Positions 43,500-55,360 of a DNA stretch of 57,602 nucleotides are shown here, piece after piece. The DNA lies in assembly GCA_003427395.1 (NCBI GenBank), contig BFEA01000673.1, positions 369,194 through 426,795 of the forward strand, given 5' to 3'. The stretch is from Chara braunii (taxonomy: Eukaryota; Streptophyta; Charophyceae; Charales; Characeae). Position 1 is the first letter of the stretch. Each line of letters opens with the position of its first letter. Position numbers and translations under genes: made by a program. The notes under the pieces are model-generated. The model ran no database searches. It had not been told where the DNA came from and saw nothing but the letters and a program-made list of their open reading frames with translations.

Positions 43500-46200
43500 T
43501 GGTTGACCCTTCCAAACGCATGCAAAACTGCCTTTCTACCACCCTCCCCCAATTCATACCTTAGTCTGCTTTCAGTCAAAAAATAAACTGAAACTTATGC
43601 TTCACTCTCATACATTCTTTTCCCTTTGATCTGGTTAGTCCTGAAGAGAAAGCAAAAATTATAGGGACACACATGCATACAATAATCATACTGCAGGGAG
43701 ATAGGCAAACATGGGTATTAGTGGGTTACACAGATGGAGATGGTATACCTGATAATTCCCTGCCTCCATAACTCCTCCTGAGTACTGGCAGGGCTCCCGC
43801 AATCGGAGGGTGGACTCCCCTCAAAGTCTTGACGCGGACCTATGGGTTGCAATCCCGCCTGCCGCCTTCCTCTCAGAACCACAGGACTAGACTTAGGGTG
43901 AGAAGGGCAAAAGAAGAAGGTTTGAAACTCTCTGATACAAGAGGGGTGCTCTCAAACTCGCGCGAGAGGGCCTTGGTACCTTCAGCGCTTGAGGGCCCTG
44001 CAATGGTAGCCAAAGTGGCAGTTTGGTCAAACCGGAGCAAAACTGTAGAACTCAACCCTCCTGTCGAACCCTTCATTCGCAGTAGTAGCCCCCTCTCTCA
44101 CACCCAGCCGCACTACATAGCGCCCTGCAGCAGTTGGCAATAGCCAGCAGCAGCGCCCAATTCTATACAGCAATGCACAACGGGCAGTAGTAGCAGTTTG
44201 CATGCAGTACGCAGTCGCGGTCCGTGCACCGTTAACCGCTGCCCATCATTTGTAGCGTGCTGGGATATGCTAATACGCAGGGCAATGAGTGGTGATGGCG
44301 CGGTAGCAAGCCCATCACACCAACTAACTCCTCCTTCTGCGGCTGCAACGGTGCCTCACCAACTGACTATCTCATCTACACCACGTAGCTGGCCTACTGT
44401 TGCCTTGTCCAGCAGTAAGCGGCGTTGCCAACTGTTGAGTGGGCCTGTAGCCCACAGCTTACCCCTTTCCCAAGTACTCCGAACCTCAAGGTGGGCAGCA
44501 CACCAGCCAGTATGCCACCTCACAGCTTCGGCCGATGGAAAGCGCGTCACCTTGCCAACAAACAGGCAAGCAAGCCCATGACTTGGCCCCCCCCCCGGCT
44601 CTCCCTCAGCGAGTCAGCCAAACTGTAGATACATGGTGCTCCTTGCTGCTCTACTAAACTGGGAAGGGCAGTGCCGCAGCCCGCAGGTAAGCCTTCAGTC
44701 CCTTGGCTCGTCCGCCCTGTTACTTTTGTTTCTGAGGAGGTTGGCAGTGCCCCTGTCAACAGGTAAGCCTCCAGATTAACTGCTCGCTCCCCACCTTGCT
44801 GCTCACTCCCCCGCTACTCCTCGGCTTGTCAGGCATGTGCTGAATTTGAACGAATCTACCGCTGGAGCATGGAAACATACATCGCTATTACGGCCAGCTA
44901 CGAGGTAAGTCACCCCGCCCTTTGGAGCACAACGACACACAACTCACTCACCCCACGGCCGAACCCCCAGACCGTCGGCTTCCACCACCTACTGAGCCAG
45001 AGAGCTACCCCGACAGCTGCCCGTCCCCGTCCACAGGCCGCACAGACACCCCAGACCGAGCGACCTCCACCTCCATGTACCAGGCCCGTAATGGTGGTCA
45101 GGTTCGCTGGCGTGACTGTGTACTTCGCCACGGATCCCCTCCAAGTACGAGTGCCGCTGGTGTGGTGAGTCGTCCCCCCCCCTCTCTCTCCATTCCAACC
45201 CGCTGGCCTGCTCACTCCCGCCACCCTCAGTCTTTTCCGGATGCACCTGGCGCCGACCACGTCCAGGTTCACTCAGTTTTCTTTTCAGCCTTTCCCCGCC
45301 ATACAAAATGCAAGCATTCTCTTACTAATCTCTCTTCTTACTAACTCTTCTTCAAATCCGACTTCGCCAATCTGTTCTCCCCTCCAAAAAACCTCCCCGT
45401 AGCCTTTTGTCTCGCTCAAATCCATCGAGATTCGAGCGAGATATAGACTTTCTATTCTCGTCGAGTTTTCCTCCTCGACACTCCCAGCGCACTCACTTTT
45501 CTACTAACCTCTCATCCTACTAACTCCTATCTAAAACTGACCCCATATCTTAATTCGCAACTACCTAAAATCCTTATGTTGTGTCGTTCCTCGCTTGATT
45601 CCGCAAGGAATGGACCGAGATACGCTCTCCCTTGTTCTCTTTCCAACACCCTGCCATAGCCACCGACGCACGGAACTTCCTTCCTTACTCTTGTTCTACT
45701 AATCTAACGTAAGAATCGACCCCGCCACTACACTCGCCATGGCCGAAAACCCCTGAGGCGACCCTTCCCCCTCCTGATTCCTTCTAGGATCGTGCGAGCT
45801 TCGCGATCTTCTGCCCGCCATCTCCTATCTTCCCCATCGCTCCGCTACTCGACCTCCGAATGTACCCCGATGCGCCTTTTCTTTGCTGCGCTAACAGCTG
45901 CCTCCCGTCACTCTCCGCCTTTCTGCCCATCGACCCCTCCCTCGGTAGCTTCCCGTCGCTCCACTTGCGTTAGCGCCCGCCCGGTAGTCAGCCGGCCTGA
46001 GGGAAAGTCGGAGGGATCTAGCTACTAGACGGTTCGATTAGTCTTTCGCCCCTATACCCAAGTCCGACGAACGATTTGCACGTCCGTATCGTTGCGAGCC
46101 TCTGCCAGAGTTCCCTCTGGCCCCGCTCCATAACCCCAACGCCCGCTACCGTAGCAGTCCTCGTCCTGCCCACAAACGGAGAGTACTCCTTTTCTCAGAA
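43500..46200. other. C-rich half of E1 without recognisable genes
   Basis: Pyrimidine-biased sequence with many short ORFs of low complexity and no domain I recognise. Related to 51,630-54,300 in E2 but strongly diverged. An inverted pair ACCTGG/CCAGGT (about 45,246-45,270) is kept in E2 (about 53,629-53,654) although the sequence between the arms has changed. Confidence 0.5.
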
Positions 46201-46206
46201 AGCTCG

Positions 46207-46256
46207 ATTTTTCGGCCCCGCCCCCAGTTTATGCGTATCACCCTTGCGCAGGGGCC

Positions 46257-46287
<31 letters not shown>

Positions 46288-46311
46288 TTTTTAACGGACG
46301 TCCCGAAGGAC
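46207..46311 (-). pseudogene. U6 snRNA pseudogene
   Basis: On the minus strand the sequence starts GTCCTTCGGGACGTCC (5' stem-loop, 46,311 down), then ATTGGAACGATACAGAGAA, GATTAGCATGGCCCCTGCGC and AAGGGTGATACGC, the highly conserved U6 core, which base-pairs with U4 and U2 in the spliceosome. The 3' third diverges (AAACTGGGGGCGGGG) and no T4 terminator follows. A run of nine A replaces the usual four before TTGG. No plant USE or TATA is visible upstream. A retroposed or decayed copy is likely; it is absent from E2. Confidence 0.75.
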
Positions 46312-46503
46312 TTATGCCACCGGCCTGTGATGTCTTTTGGCGCCCCCAACGGGCAAACTCACACCCGCCCCTTTAGCAGCAGACCGCGGAATCAAAACGC
46401 GGCCTTGCTACCCTGCCCGAAACGTGGGCCAAAGTGGTAGCGGGCCCCGGCGCAAATCTCGATGGCCGTAGTAACTTCTTTTTTTTTTTTTTTTTTTTTT
46501 TTT

Positions 46504-46717
46504 NNNNNNNNNNNNNNNNNNNNNNNNNNNNNNNNNNNNNNNNNNNNNNNNNNNNNNNNNNNNNNNNNNNNNNNNNNNNNNNNNNNNNNNNNNNNNNNNN
46601 NNNNNNNNNNNNNNNNNNNNNNNNNNNNNNNNNNNNNNNNNNNNNNNNNNNNNNNNNNNNNNNNNNNNNNNNNNNNNNNNNNNNNNNNNNNNNNNNNNNN
46701 NNNNNNNNNNNNNNNNN
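46504..46717. other. Assembly gap (214 N) inside a T run
   Basis: Unknown bases bordered by T runs (46,479-46,503 and 46,718-46,743). Any amino acids translated across it are meaningless. Confidence 0.99.
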
Positions 46718-46748
<31 letters not shown>

Positions 46749-47666
46749 TAATTTTATTTTATGGGAGCCTTGAAGCCCGATACGGGGGAAAGCCCCGCAG
46801 GCATACTCACCCCCAAACCTCACACAGCAGATCGTGGTTGGCGGATGATACATCCGCCGGCGTTCCATCACTCTGTTTCCTTCCGTCTCGTGGGCTAATC
46901 ACCCACCGGCTTGTATGCATGTAAAATTCCTGGTCCATATTTCCAAGGCGGGCGGAATAAAGGAATTTTGACAGCATCCCGAATACGCAGGAACCCGCCG
47001 GCCCGTCACACCAAACGGGGATAGCCCCATCGGGCCCTCGACCCCTTTAGTCTTCTCCAAGCCGCTCCGCTGCAATTGCTGCGTCGGTGCCTGCCGACCT
47101 CGATCCCCGTACGCTCGTGTCGCAAGTCCAATGCCATAACCTATAGGGCTATGCCCAAGCCTGAGACCAGCGCCCGCAGAGTACCATACAAGACGGTGCG
47201 GCGCGGCGCTTTGGGCCAGCAAACCGGCTGTGCGGCTCCTAGTGCTCGCGCCGGCTTGCTTATACCATGCCATAATTGCCCCCGCGCACCATCCTACGAC
47301 ATCCTGCTGACTGCACGAAATCGTGCCTTTATTGCCGACGCCGTCGTTGGGGTCGTTCTCCGCACGCGCGCTCGACTCGGTCAAATGTACCAATCAAAAG
47401 AGAATCTCCTTAATTCCTGCTTAATCAAAAATAAATAAATAATAATAATATCACCAAGCAAAACGACCGAGGTCCGGGCCGGCTTCGCGGTATAATATGA
47501 TCAACAACAGAAAAGAATCACACGCGCCTTAAACCTGCGCGCCCACACACTCGCTATTGTGGTCAACCATCCAGTCAACGTAAGTCACGGACGCAGCCGC
47601 GCCTATCGCGGTATACTTAAACTTTAAACAAAAACTACTTTCTGTCACTCGCAAAAACCAGGGCGG

Positions 47667-47684
47667 ATACCCTTGTAAGGGTAT
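47667..47684. repeat. Terminal hairpin of E1
   Basis: ATACCCTT and AAGGGTAT separated by GT, 11 bp inside the right end. The same hairpin, one pair longer, is at 55,331-55,350 in E2. Confidence 0.8.
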
Positions 47685-47695
47685 TCGCACCGACA

Positions 47696-47812
47696 ACGTG
47701 GCCTTCAACGTGCTGAAAGTCAGCATACCGAGCAATCCACACTTCATGGCGGTGCGTCCGTGACTACAGGTGTCAGGCCGTCACTACCAGCCCAGCAACA
47801 TGGATGGACTGC
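47696..47812 (+). pseudogene. Myb/SANT-like gene relic, piece 2 of 3 (between E1 and E2)
   Basis: The 117 bp between the insertions begins with the second ACGT and ends with the first CTGC. Read in the frame continuing from piece 1 (GGC CTT CAA from 47,700) it has 37 codons without a stop and joins piece 3 in frame after one CTGC is counted. That makes it host-gene sequence rather than an internal region of one large element. Confidence 0.6.
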
Positions 47813-48415
47813 TGTCGAGCGCATCGGTCTGACACCGCACCAGATAGGTAACACGGGACCCTCCCGGCCGCGTCACGTAGGAGTTGGTTTAATTCCTTCG
47901 TTGCAAAATAATACATGTGGAGCTTCCCTTAAGCCGCTCCGGCCGAGTGCGCCAGCCATACCTCTCGAGAGCCCCTACGACAGCATAGGGCCTACGCGAC
48001 GCACGACTTACCTACACCTTACGGGAGCTGTCACCTCCCTTCGGTGGGCGTATCCCCGCCGAGCTACTAGTCCACAATACGAAAGCTAATCAGTTGCAAT
48101 CGCAGAGGTGGACCAGCCGAGGGTGTTTCTCATTCGCTGTAGCATAGGGGGTATGCGCAGTAATACGCCTCTATCGGACCCGCACGCGAACCGGTATCAT
48201 GGGGGCGCTGAAGTCCCAAGTGCGGCTCGTCGTCGGTCGACTAGGACGTATCGCACACACCACGCGCACACCACTCTAACAACCACAAGACAACAACACA
48301 CACACACACACACGGGACGACACAACGCAAACAACGTGACAACGCTCCTAGCCTCTCGGTAGTCATCCCATAACTTTCTGATGCAGAAATCAAATAGGCG
48401 TCGCGCGCGACTTTG

Positions 48416-49003
48416 TATAAAAACCGCGCGGGCGCAGGGGTGACTCATACCGACTCGCAATGCAATCGAACGCAAGCAGTCGCAGTGATGGCGTACTATG
48501 TAGTACCCATACTCATGCGGTCCTCGTTAATCTCGAGGGTCGCATTTGACACTCAAGTGTCGGCTGACACGCGCCTTGAGGGTTAATCTCTCGACACTGG
48601 ACAACCGCCATGCGCGGTTGAAGACCACACAACCTCTTCTGCACCCTTATGCAGAGTGGGTGGTACACAGGTTTTATACCTGTGGTGGTAGCCGTTTCTC
48701 GCGGCCCTAGGGGTAAGTACTCCCTGGGCCTGGGCGAAAGTCAAGGGGTTTGACTTTGACGGCTGCCACGGACTACAACGTCCAACCATAAAATCTTTAA
48801 AAAAAACAAAGGATAAAGAATAAGCCGACGGTTCTCCCGTCTAACAATTAAGATCCTAGTCCTGGGGTACCCCCCCCTTTAAGCGCGGTGCCGGCAGCCT
48901 ATAGTAATCCCAAGCATCCGTTCATATGTGCGGGTCTCTTTTCGATCCCATAACTTTTACACACGAGGGCGGCGAAACGTCGCGTGCGGGATTTTGATAT
49001 AAG
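48416..49003 (+). promoter_or_regulatory. Duplicated promoter-like block in E2
   Basis: TATAAAAA at 48,416-48,423 and TATAAG at 48,998-49,003. Each follows a CCCATAACTTT word by about 50 bp and is followed by a GC-rich stretch and CTCATACCGAC. E1 has the arrangement once (40,725-40,810). Confidence 0.45.
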
Positions 49004-50135
49004 GTCGCGCAGCCGCGGGCCAATCTCATACCGACCAACAATGCCAACCATACGTGGTAGTCGCGGCTCCGGCCTCGCGATATTGAATGGCTGAAGGAAT
49101 ATATCATGAGGGGTTATCCCACACGATATTAAACGACTGAAGGACATGCCGTTTGGCCCTGACGACATTTCCGCCTTCAGGGTGGGGTGCCTCGATGGGC
49201 AAAGCAAATAGGTTCTGCGCGAGGGAAAATCCCTCCCCTGCAGATCCTAGGGCTTGGGATGTCATGGACAAGGACCTTGAATCCCGACCCTGGACCAACG
49301 TCTGACTAAAGGAATCCCCAAGAAGCGAAACAAAATACCACGAAGGGTCTCCCTTATGCCTCTCGGTTCTAACCTCTGAGTAGGCTCTTAGTATGGGGCC
49401 CCTTGCTCATGAAGACACTCACCCCAAGTACGCCCATATATATATATATGTATAAAGGGGCAAATATGTGACGATCAGTTCTCACAGTCTCACTGTGGTC
49501 CCTCACAATTATACGTATATATGTGATCTAAGGCAGCCAAATCCAGAATCTGATTCGCAGCCCATACCTGCAATCACATCAACAAGTCGAATCAACTGCC
49601 CACGCACTACACGGAGTCAACCCCAACCACCTTCGACAGTCATACCCCTCGCTTTAGCCATGCAAGCCCCAAACCTCATGCCCAACCAACCTTAATTAAA
49701 TACTCAGCACCTTTGTTAAATGGTCATTCAATAAAAGTCCTGGTGAAACCATAATGAAACAATAAAATTCACCAGGGCTAAAGTTTTTTAGGTTGAGTGT
49801 TAAGGGTGAGTTGGAACTAAGTCGTAAACCGACGAATCGGTAACCGACCTGTTATCAGTGATAACAGATGATGACCCTCAAGGGATCAAACTGAATCTGG
49901 TCCTGAACTTGAATCTGTTCATCAAGAGGACCTGTAACACATGACAGGTCAATGTCAAAGGCTAAACCTATAAGTTCATAGACAACAATTTCTATATCGT
50001 GATCTTACCCAAATCCCCCTTGTTAACTACGTCTAATCCTACCTCTAAGCAATATGGTAAAACTCCTCCTTTAGTCAAAGTGGGCTTATATAACCTCCAC
50101 CCGTCAAAACCTAATCGATCTCTTTTAAACTAAGA

Positions 50136-50720
50136 AAATTTCGGCAGCACTTCCCGTAGGAAAAGTACCTTTTCAGAATTTATATAAGTCAATATATAAA
50201 AATCGAAATAATCTATTTGGAAAGTCAAAGTTTATGCAACTCCCTGAATTGGTAGAAATTTGGGTAGCATTCCCTTTAGAAAGGGAGACTTCCCAGATTT
50301 ATACTAAGTCAGATATGAACTCAGAAAACAACCTGAGCCTAATTTAGACAAGATTTAACTCACTCCTTTGCTTTGCTGAAATTTTGGCAGCACTCCCTCT
50401 AGAAAAGTGCTATTCCAAAATTTATACAAGGCTCGGTCCAGAATTTGAAGGTAACTTTGACTTCTCAAAGTTCCATTTTGTCTAACTCCCTAATAAGCAA
50501 AAATTTGGGCAGCACTCCCTTTGGAAAAGGAGACTTCCCTGATTTTAACTAAGTCAGATAAGAGAAAAGACAAAGTTGAACTTTCGACAAGTCAAAATTC
50601 AACTAAATCCTTAGATTTGTAAAAACTTCGGCAGCGCTTCCCGTAGAGAAAGTAGCTTGCCAAGATTTATACAAAGCCAAATATAAGAAAAAAATCTCAG
50701 AAAATACAAGAATTGATTTA
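50136..50720 (+). repeat. Ladder of five ~122-bp repeats in E2
   Basis: Counterpart of 41,960-42,500. Copies start near 50,136, 50,256, 50,378, 50,500 and 50,624 with the same alternation of TTCGGCAGC and TTGGG(C/T)AGC types. Confidence 0.75.
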
Positions 50721-50966
50721 AGTAAAAAAAAAAGTTACTACATAAAATACAGGAATCGACACTAACTCCTATAGCTCTAGCATGTGGCGAAAAACTAAAG
50801 GGACTACCTTTAATACTGAAACCTAAACAAACTAGTCACCTCACTCAGTCACATGCAAACCAAACCACAAAGGTAAGTGCTCTCACCATCCCTAGTTCTT
50901 TCCATAAAATAGTTTATGAACCTTCTAAGTTCTTAGATCCTTATAGCCATCTTACGTAAGGCATAG

Positions 50967-51618
50967 AGCTGAACCATTCACCGTAGAAACAATGCCCAGC
51001 TTGCCTTTAAGATATACACGAACATGTTGCATAACTACTTCTCTCTTCTTTTGGGCATATGACTAGGTCATTCACAGTAGAAACAATGCCTAGCCGCCCT
51101 GAACTGTTTAATAACCAAAATTAATAATTTTTTGGACTTTGTCTTCAAAAGAAAGGCAAATATGGGCACGGGACTGAACCATTCACAGTAGAAACAATGT
51201 TCAGCTTGCCCTGGTTACTTCCATTTATACTTTATATTTTTTTCTTTTTCTTCTTAACGATATGGCTTAACGCTGGACCATTCACATGCAAATGTACATA
51301 AAGTACTTTCCTTTATACTAAGTTTAGTTCACGTGCGTGGTTTTCAGGCTAAACCATTCACAGTAGAAACAATGCTTAGCCTTGGATTAAAAATCCTCCC
51401 TCAGAATAAAACAAGAATTTAAACCCCTTCAATCAGGCAAACCCCCAGAGTTAACTAGAGTAAACAGGCCATTCACCGTAGAAACAATGCCTGCTCTTCC
51501 AGAAAACAACTAGATAAACATAGCAACCAGGCCATTCACATTAGAAACAATGCCTCGTCCTTCAGAAAACAGCCAAATAAACATAGCCCTGAGCCATTCA
51601 CAGTAGAAACAATGCTCA
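50967..51618 (+). repeat. Array of eight hairpins with a conserved loop in E2
   Basis: Good stems: AGCTG/CAGCT (50,967-51,001), CTAGG/CCTAG (51,063-51,093), CTGAA/TTCAG (51,174-51,204), AGGCTAA/TTAGCCT (51,346-51,382), CAGG/CCTG (51,475-51,493) and TGAG/CTCA (51,590-51,618). The fourth unit (near 51,276) is truncated and the seventh (51,527-51,557) has weak arms. Loop core CATTCAC(A/C)GTAGAAACAATG. Order and spacing match E1. Confidence 0.8.
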
Positions 51619-51629
51619 AGCTTTGGTTG

Positions 51630-54600
51630 ACCCAGTCAAATGCATGCAGCCTGCCTTCCTCCCACCTTCCCCCTATTTATCCCTTAGTCTGCGTTCAGTC
51701 AGAACAAAGAAGCAACGTAAGCTTCACTCTTACACATTCTTTCCATTCAGTCTGATTAAATCCTGAAAGAGAAAGCAATAACCATAGGGACAACACATGC
51801 ATACGTCAATCATACTACAGGGAGATAGGCAAACATGGGTAGTAGTGGGTTATACAGGTGACGTGTATATACTTGATGGTTCCCTGCCTCCAGAACTCCT
51901 CCTTAGTTCCGGCAGAGCTCCCGCAATCGATGGGTAAGCTCCCCACAGAGCCTTGACGCGGACTTACGGGTTGCAATCCCGCTTGCCGTCTTCCTCTCGT
52001 AACCACAAGACTAGATTGAGAGTTAGAAGGGCAGAAGAAGAAGGTTCGAGACTCTTAGATACCAGAGGGGTGCTCTCAACCTCACTGGAGAGGGCCTTGC
52101 AATCTTCAACTCCTGAGGGCCCCGCAATGGCGGCCAGGGTCGCAGTAGCTTGGTCAGGCGCCGCCCGACTGCGATTTGTCGTGTCCCCGGTGGCTCAGCA
52201 CGCAGCTAAAGTGACGACAACCAGCGACTTGCAGCAGTCTGCACTAAGTCAGGTGGACCAGCTACAACAAGTTGTGCCTTGCCGCTCGAACCAACAGCAA
52301 CCCTCCCAGCGACACAATTTGAGCCTAACACCCAGCTTGCTCCAGCTGCAGCGCTTCGCAGGTTGAACGGTATCTGGCCACGGCGTAGGCCACAAGTAGC
52401 AGATCAGAGATACAACCCTTCGCTTCTCCCTCTCCTTACTGCCCGCTTGGCTAGCACCACTCATAGAGCCTTGGAAAGGTTTCTCAATCTGTCAACCCAG
52501 GCTCAACAACCACCCGACGAATTATCCCATCACCCAAATATGATCATGCACTCAGTATCGAGTCGCGTGTCACTGCATCCCCCGGGTTTGATACACCATA
52601 GTGGCTTAACCCCAGGAGGCCTGCAGTCTTCCTGTCTGTGGCAACACGAGGATATCCTCCCCTACCTCGCGTCCGGCTCCCATCTGCATCATTGATGGGA
52701 AGGATCGAACGAACCCTCCGCTAGCAGGTGGTCGGAGGCATGCACGCAAAAAGGTAACGAGGCACTACTACCACAGCCAGGAGCCACGCCCCGACTGACA
52801 GGTAGCCACCCTACATTCCCGACTGGTCACACGCCAGTTGGAAGGAATCCGCGGCTGAAAAACCGACCGGGTGCATCAGCACCTTACTGCCCCGTTCCCC
52901 TTGCCCGACTATTACTGTTTACCATGCGAGATCCGCCCACCAACTCCAAAGTCTAAGCTCACCACCCGAGTCGCCTCAGGCCAAAGCCACAGATCCACTA
53001 TCCCCCATACTCCGTTCATTAGAACAAGCAAAAACTGTCACGAACCTACCGCTAGATGCATTCACCGTTGCTCAGTCGAAACTGTCACGCACCACATCCT
53101 CTCTCTACCTCCTCGTACACCCCTTCACTCCCAAAACCATCAACGCTACTGAACTCGCCTTGCCCTAGAACCCCAGGTTAGTCTCTTCACTCGCCCGATT
53201 TCATCAAGAAACGGGCGAGATACAAAACTTTCCTCCTTCGTTCACTTCCCTTCCTTCGACCACCGCGCAACCCATCTTTCTTCTTACTCTCAATCCTCTA
53301 ACTCTCCCGCTATTCTAACCTCACCGCCTGATTCGCCTTACAACAAAACCTCATGATCGATTCTTTCCCTTCCCGTTTTCGTAGAGAGTCGAGCACACTA
53401 GGAGTCTCACCGTTTGCCATACGTCTACCATAGCCATCCCTCAGCGCAGCTCGTTCCTCACTAACCTGCTATCCTACGAACTTAACGCAAAAACTGACTT
53501 CGCCTTTACATTCGCCCTCCTTCAAACCCCCAATCTCGACTCCTCTTCCACCTAACCCCATCGCGAATCGCGCGAGCCATCCGTTTCCTGTTGTGCCCTG
53601 ACTCGCCTCCCCGCCATTTCTACTTCCGAAAGTACCTGGCGCGTTAACCCGTCCAGGTTCGTTTTGTTTTCCTCTACTATCTGATCGTTGATGCCTCCTC
53701 CCCTCTGCTCCTAGCACTGCCGCGTTCCCGCAGTAGCGTTCTCCTCTCTCGATGTCTGCATCGACTCGCTGTAGTCCCTCCCTCGTCTTCACCTCCGGGC
53801 GCACCTCGACGCAATCCCGGGTCAGGTTTGTTCGTTGCCCCGGTTTCCTACTAACTCATCTTTCCCAACCTCTTCACTGCGCTCTCCTTTACTTAGCGCA
53901 GTCCGACGACCAGCGGCCCGTCATGCTAGCGCTGCGCACCAGCCGTGCGCCAACCCAAACACTCAGATAGTGTTGGCTGACACCGACCGTCGGACGGTAG
54001 TCATGGAAATTGAAATCCGCCAAGCAGTGCATAGCAACTCACCTGCCCATCTCATCTGAAGCATGCAACCTACGCTCCGCTATCGGGGCGACTCCGATTC
54101 CTTTGACAAGTGGGCGGTCACCGGGCCTCCTGCGAAGCCGTAGCATCAACCTGGGCAAAACGGGTCCCAGCGCAGACCTTGGCGGTAGTAGCAAATATTC
54201 AAATGGGGACTTTGCAGGCCTTCACGTGAACAGCGGTCTGGGCCCTCCGGCCGCTGCCCTGGCGCCCCGTAGCCCCTGCTTAGGCATAGTTCACCGTCCA
54301 TACGGGTCCCAGCAGGCTTGCTCACACCCAATCCTCTTGTCATAAGTCGCGGGCAATTAGGCTGGGTGCCCCTTTTGGCCCACGACACCCAGACTTCCTC
54401 CTCCACGTGGCCAGTCACCCATCAGCTCGCACGCCCGCTGAGCTCCTCGGCCCTTGTTTTGAGACGGGTAGGATATAAGATATTTGCCTGCATACCGAAC
54501 GCACAGGAACCCGTAGGCCAGCCAAAAGAGGCGCGTGCTCAAGGTCCTCGACTGTCGGAACGGCCACTCAATCCGGCACCACGGTCAAGCCAAGTGGCGT
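51630..54600. other. C-rich half of E2 without recognisable genes
   Basis: No supported coding region on either strand; the ORFs present are short, Pro/Ser/Thr-rich and not conserved with E1. Confidence 0.5.
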
Positions 54601-55360
54601 CGGGGCACATAAAAAAATATATTAATATTACGACGTAAAAATGATTCACTTAGAGAAAACGCCACCACCGATCGAACGCCGTCGATGGCAAAACCAAGGG
54701 GGATAGCCCCATGGCCCTCAACCCCATTGGCTCCCTCCTCGATGCTCCACTACCGCTGCGTTGGCGCTCACCGGCCTCGGTCCCCGAACCTTCGTAGTGT
54801 CAGTCCAATGTCGTAACCTATAGGGCTAAGCCCAAGCCTGAGACCAGCGTTCGCAGAGTACCATACAAGACGGTGCGGCGCGGCGCTTTGGGCCAACAAA
54901 CCGGCTGCGCGGCTCCTTGTGCCCACGCCGGTTTGCTTATACCATGCCATAATTGCCCCGCGCGCCATCCTACGACATCCCGCTCACCGCACGAAATCGC
55001 GCCGTTATTGTCGGTGCCGTCGTCGGGATCGTTCTCCGCACGCGCACTCGACTCGGTCAAATGTACCAATTAAAAAAATATATCCTTAATTCCTGCTTAA
55101 TCAAAAATATATAAATAATAACAATATCACCAAACAAAATGACCGAGGTCCGGGCCGGCTTTACGATCAACAACAGAAAAGAATAACGCGCGCCTTAAAC
55201 CTGCGCGCCCACGCACTCGCTATTGTGGTCAACCACCCAGTCAACGCAATTATAGACATAACCGCACTTAGCGCGGTATACTTCAACTCTAAACCAAAAC
55301 TATTTTCTGTCACTTGCAAAAACCAGGGCGAATACCCTTGTAAGGGTATTCGCACCAACA

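Larger units (their letters stand above)
40173..47695 (+). mobile_element. E1: 7.5-kb TG...CA element, solo-LTR-like, 4-bp TSD
   Basis: It begins TGTCTAGGGAATCGG and ends CGCACCGACA, flanked on both sides by ACGT (40,169-40,172 and 47,696-47,699). Related along most of its length to E2. No coding region for any mobile-element protein is visible. It contains a TATA box (40,776), a second TATA-like site (41,137), a ladder of ~125-bp repeats, the hairpin array, a C-rich half (43,700-46,200), a U6 pseudogene, an assembly gap and a terminal hairpin. A solo LTR of a giant retrotransposon is the simplest reading; a non-autonomous element of another class is possible. Orientation is taken from the TATA boxes. 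Confidence 0.7.
47813..55360 (+). mobile_element. E2: 7.5-kb TG...CA element related to E1, 4-bp TSD
   Basis: It begins TGTCGAGCGCATCGG and ends CGCACCAACA, flanked by CTGC (47,809-47,812 and 55,361-55,364). It shares with E1 the promoter block, repeat ladder, hairpin array, C-rich half, a 3' block (54,640-55,360 against 46,900-47,695) and the terminal hairpin. It differs by an extra copy of the promoter block (about 48,490-49,040), absence of the U6 copy and many substitutions. The separate duplications and the divergence argue for two independent insertions rather than one tandem duplication. No coding capacity seen. Confidence 0.7.

Noticed and set aside
46392-46871. ORFs of poly-Phe or poly-Lys with X
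   Set aside because: They are produced by the T run and the 214-N gap.
40173-55360. E1 and E2 as the two LTRs of one retrotransposon with a 117-bp interior
   Set aside because: Each has its own 4-bp target duplication, no primer-binding site follows E1, and the 117 bp continue the host reading frame.
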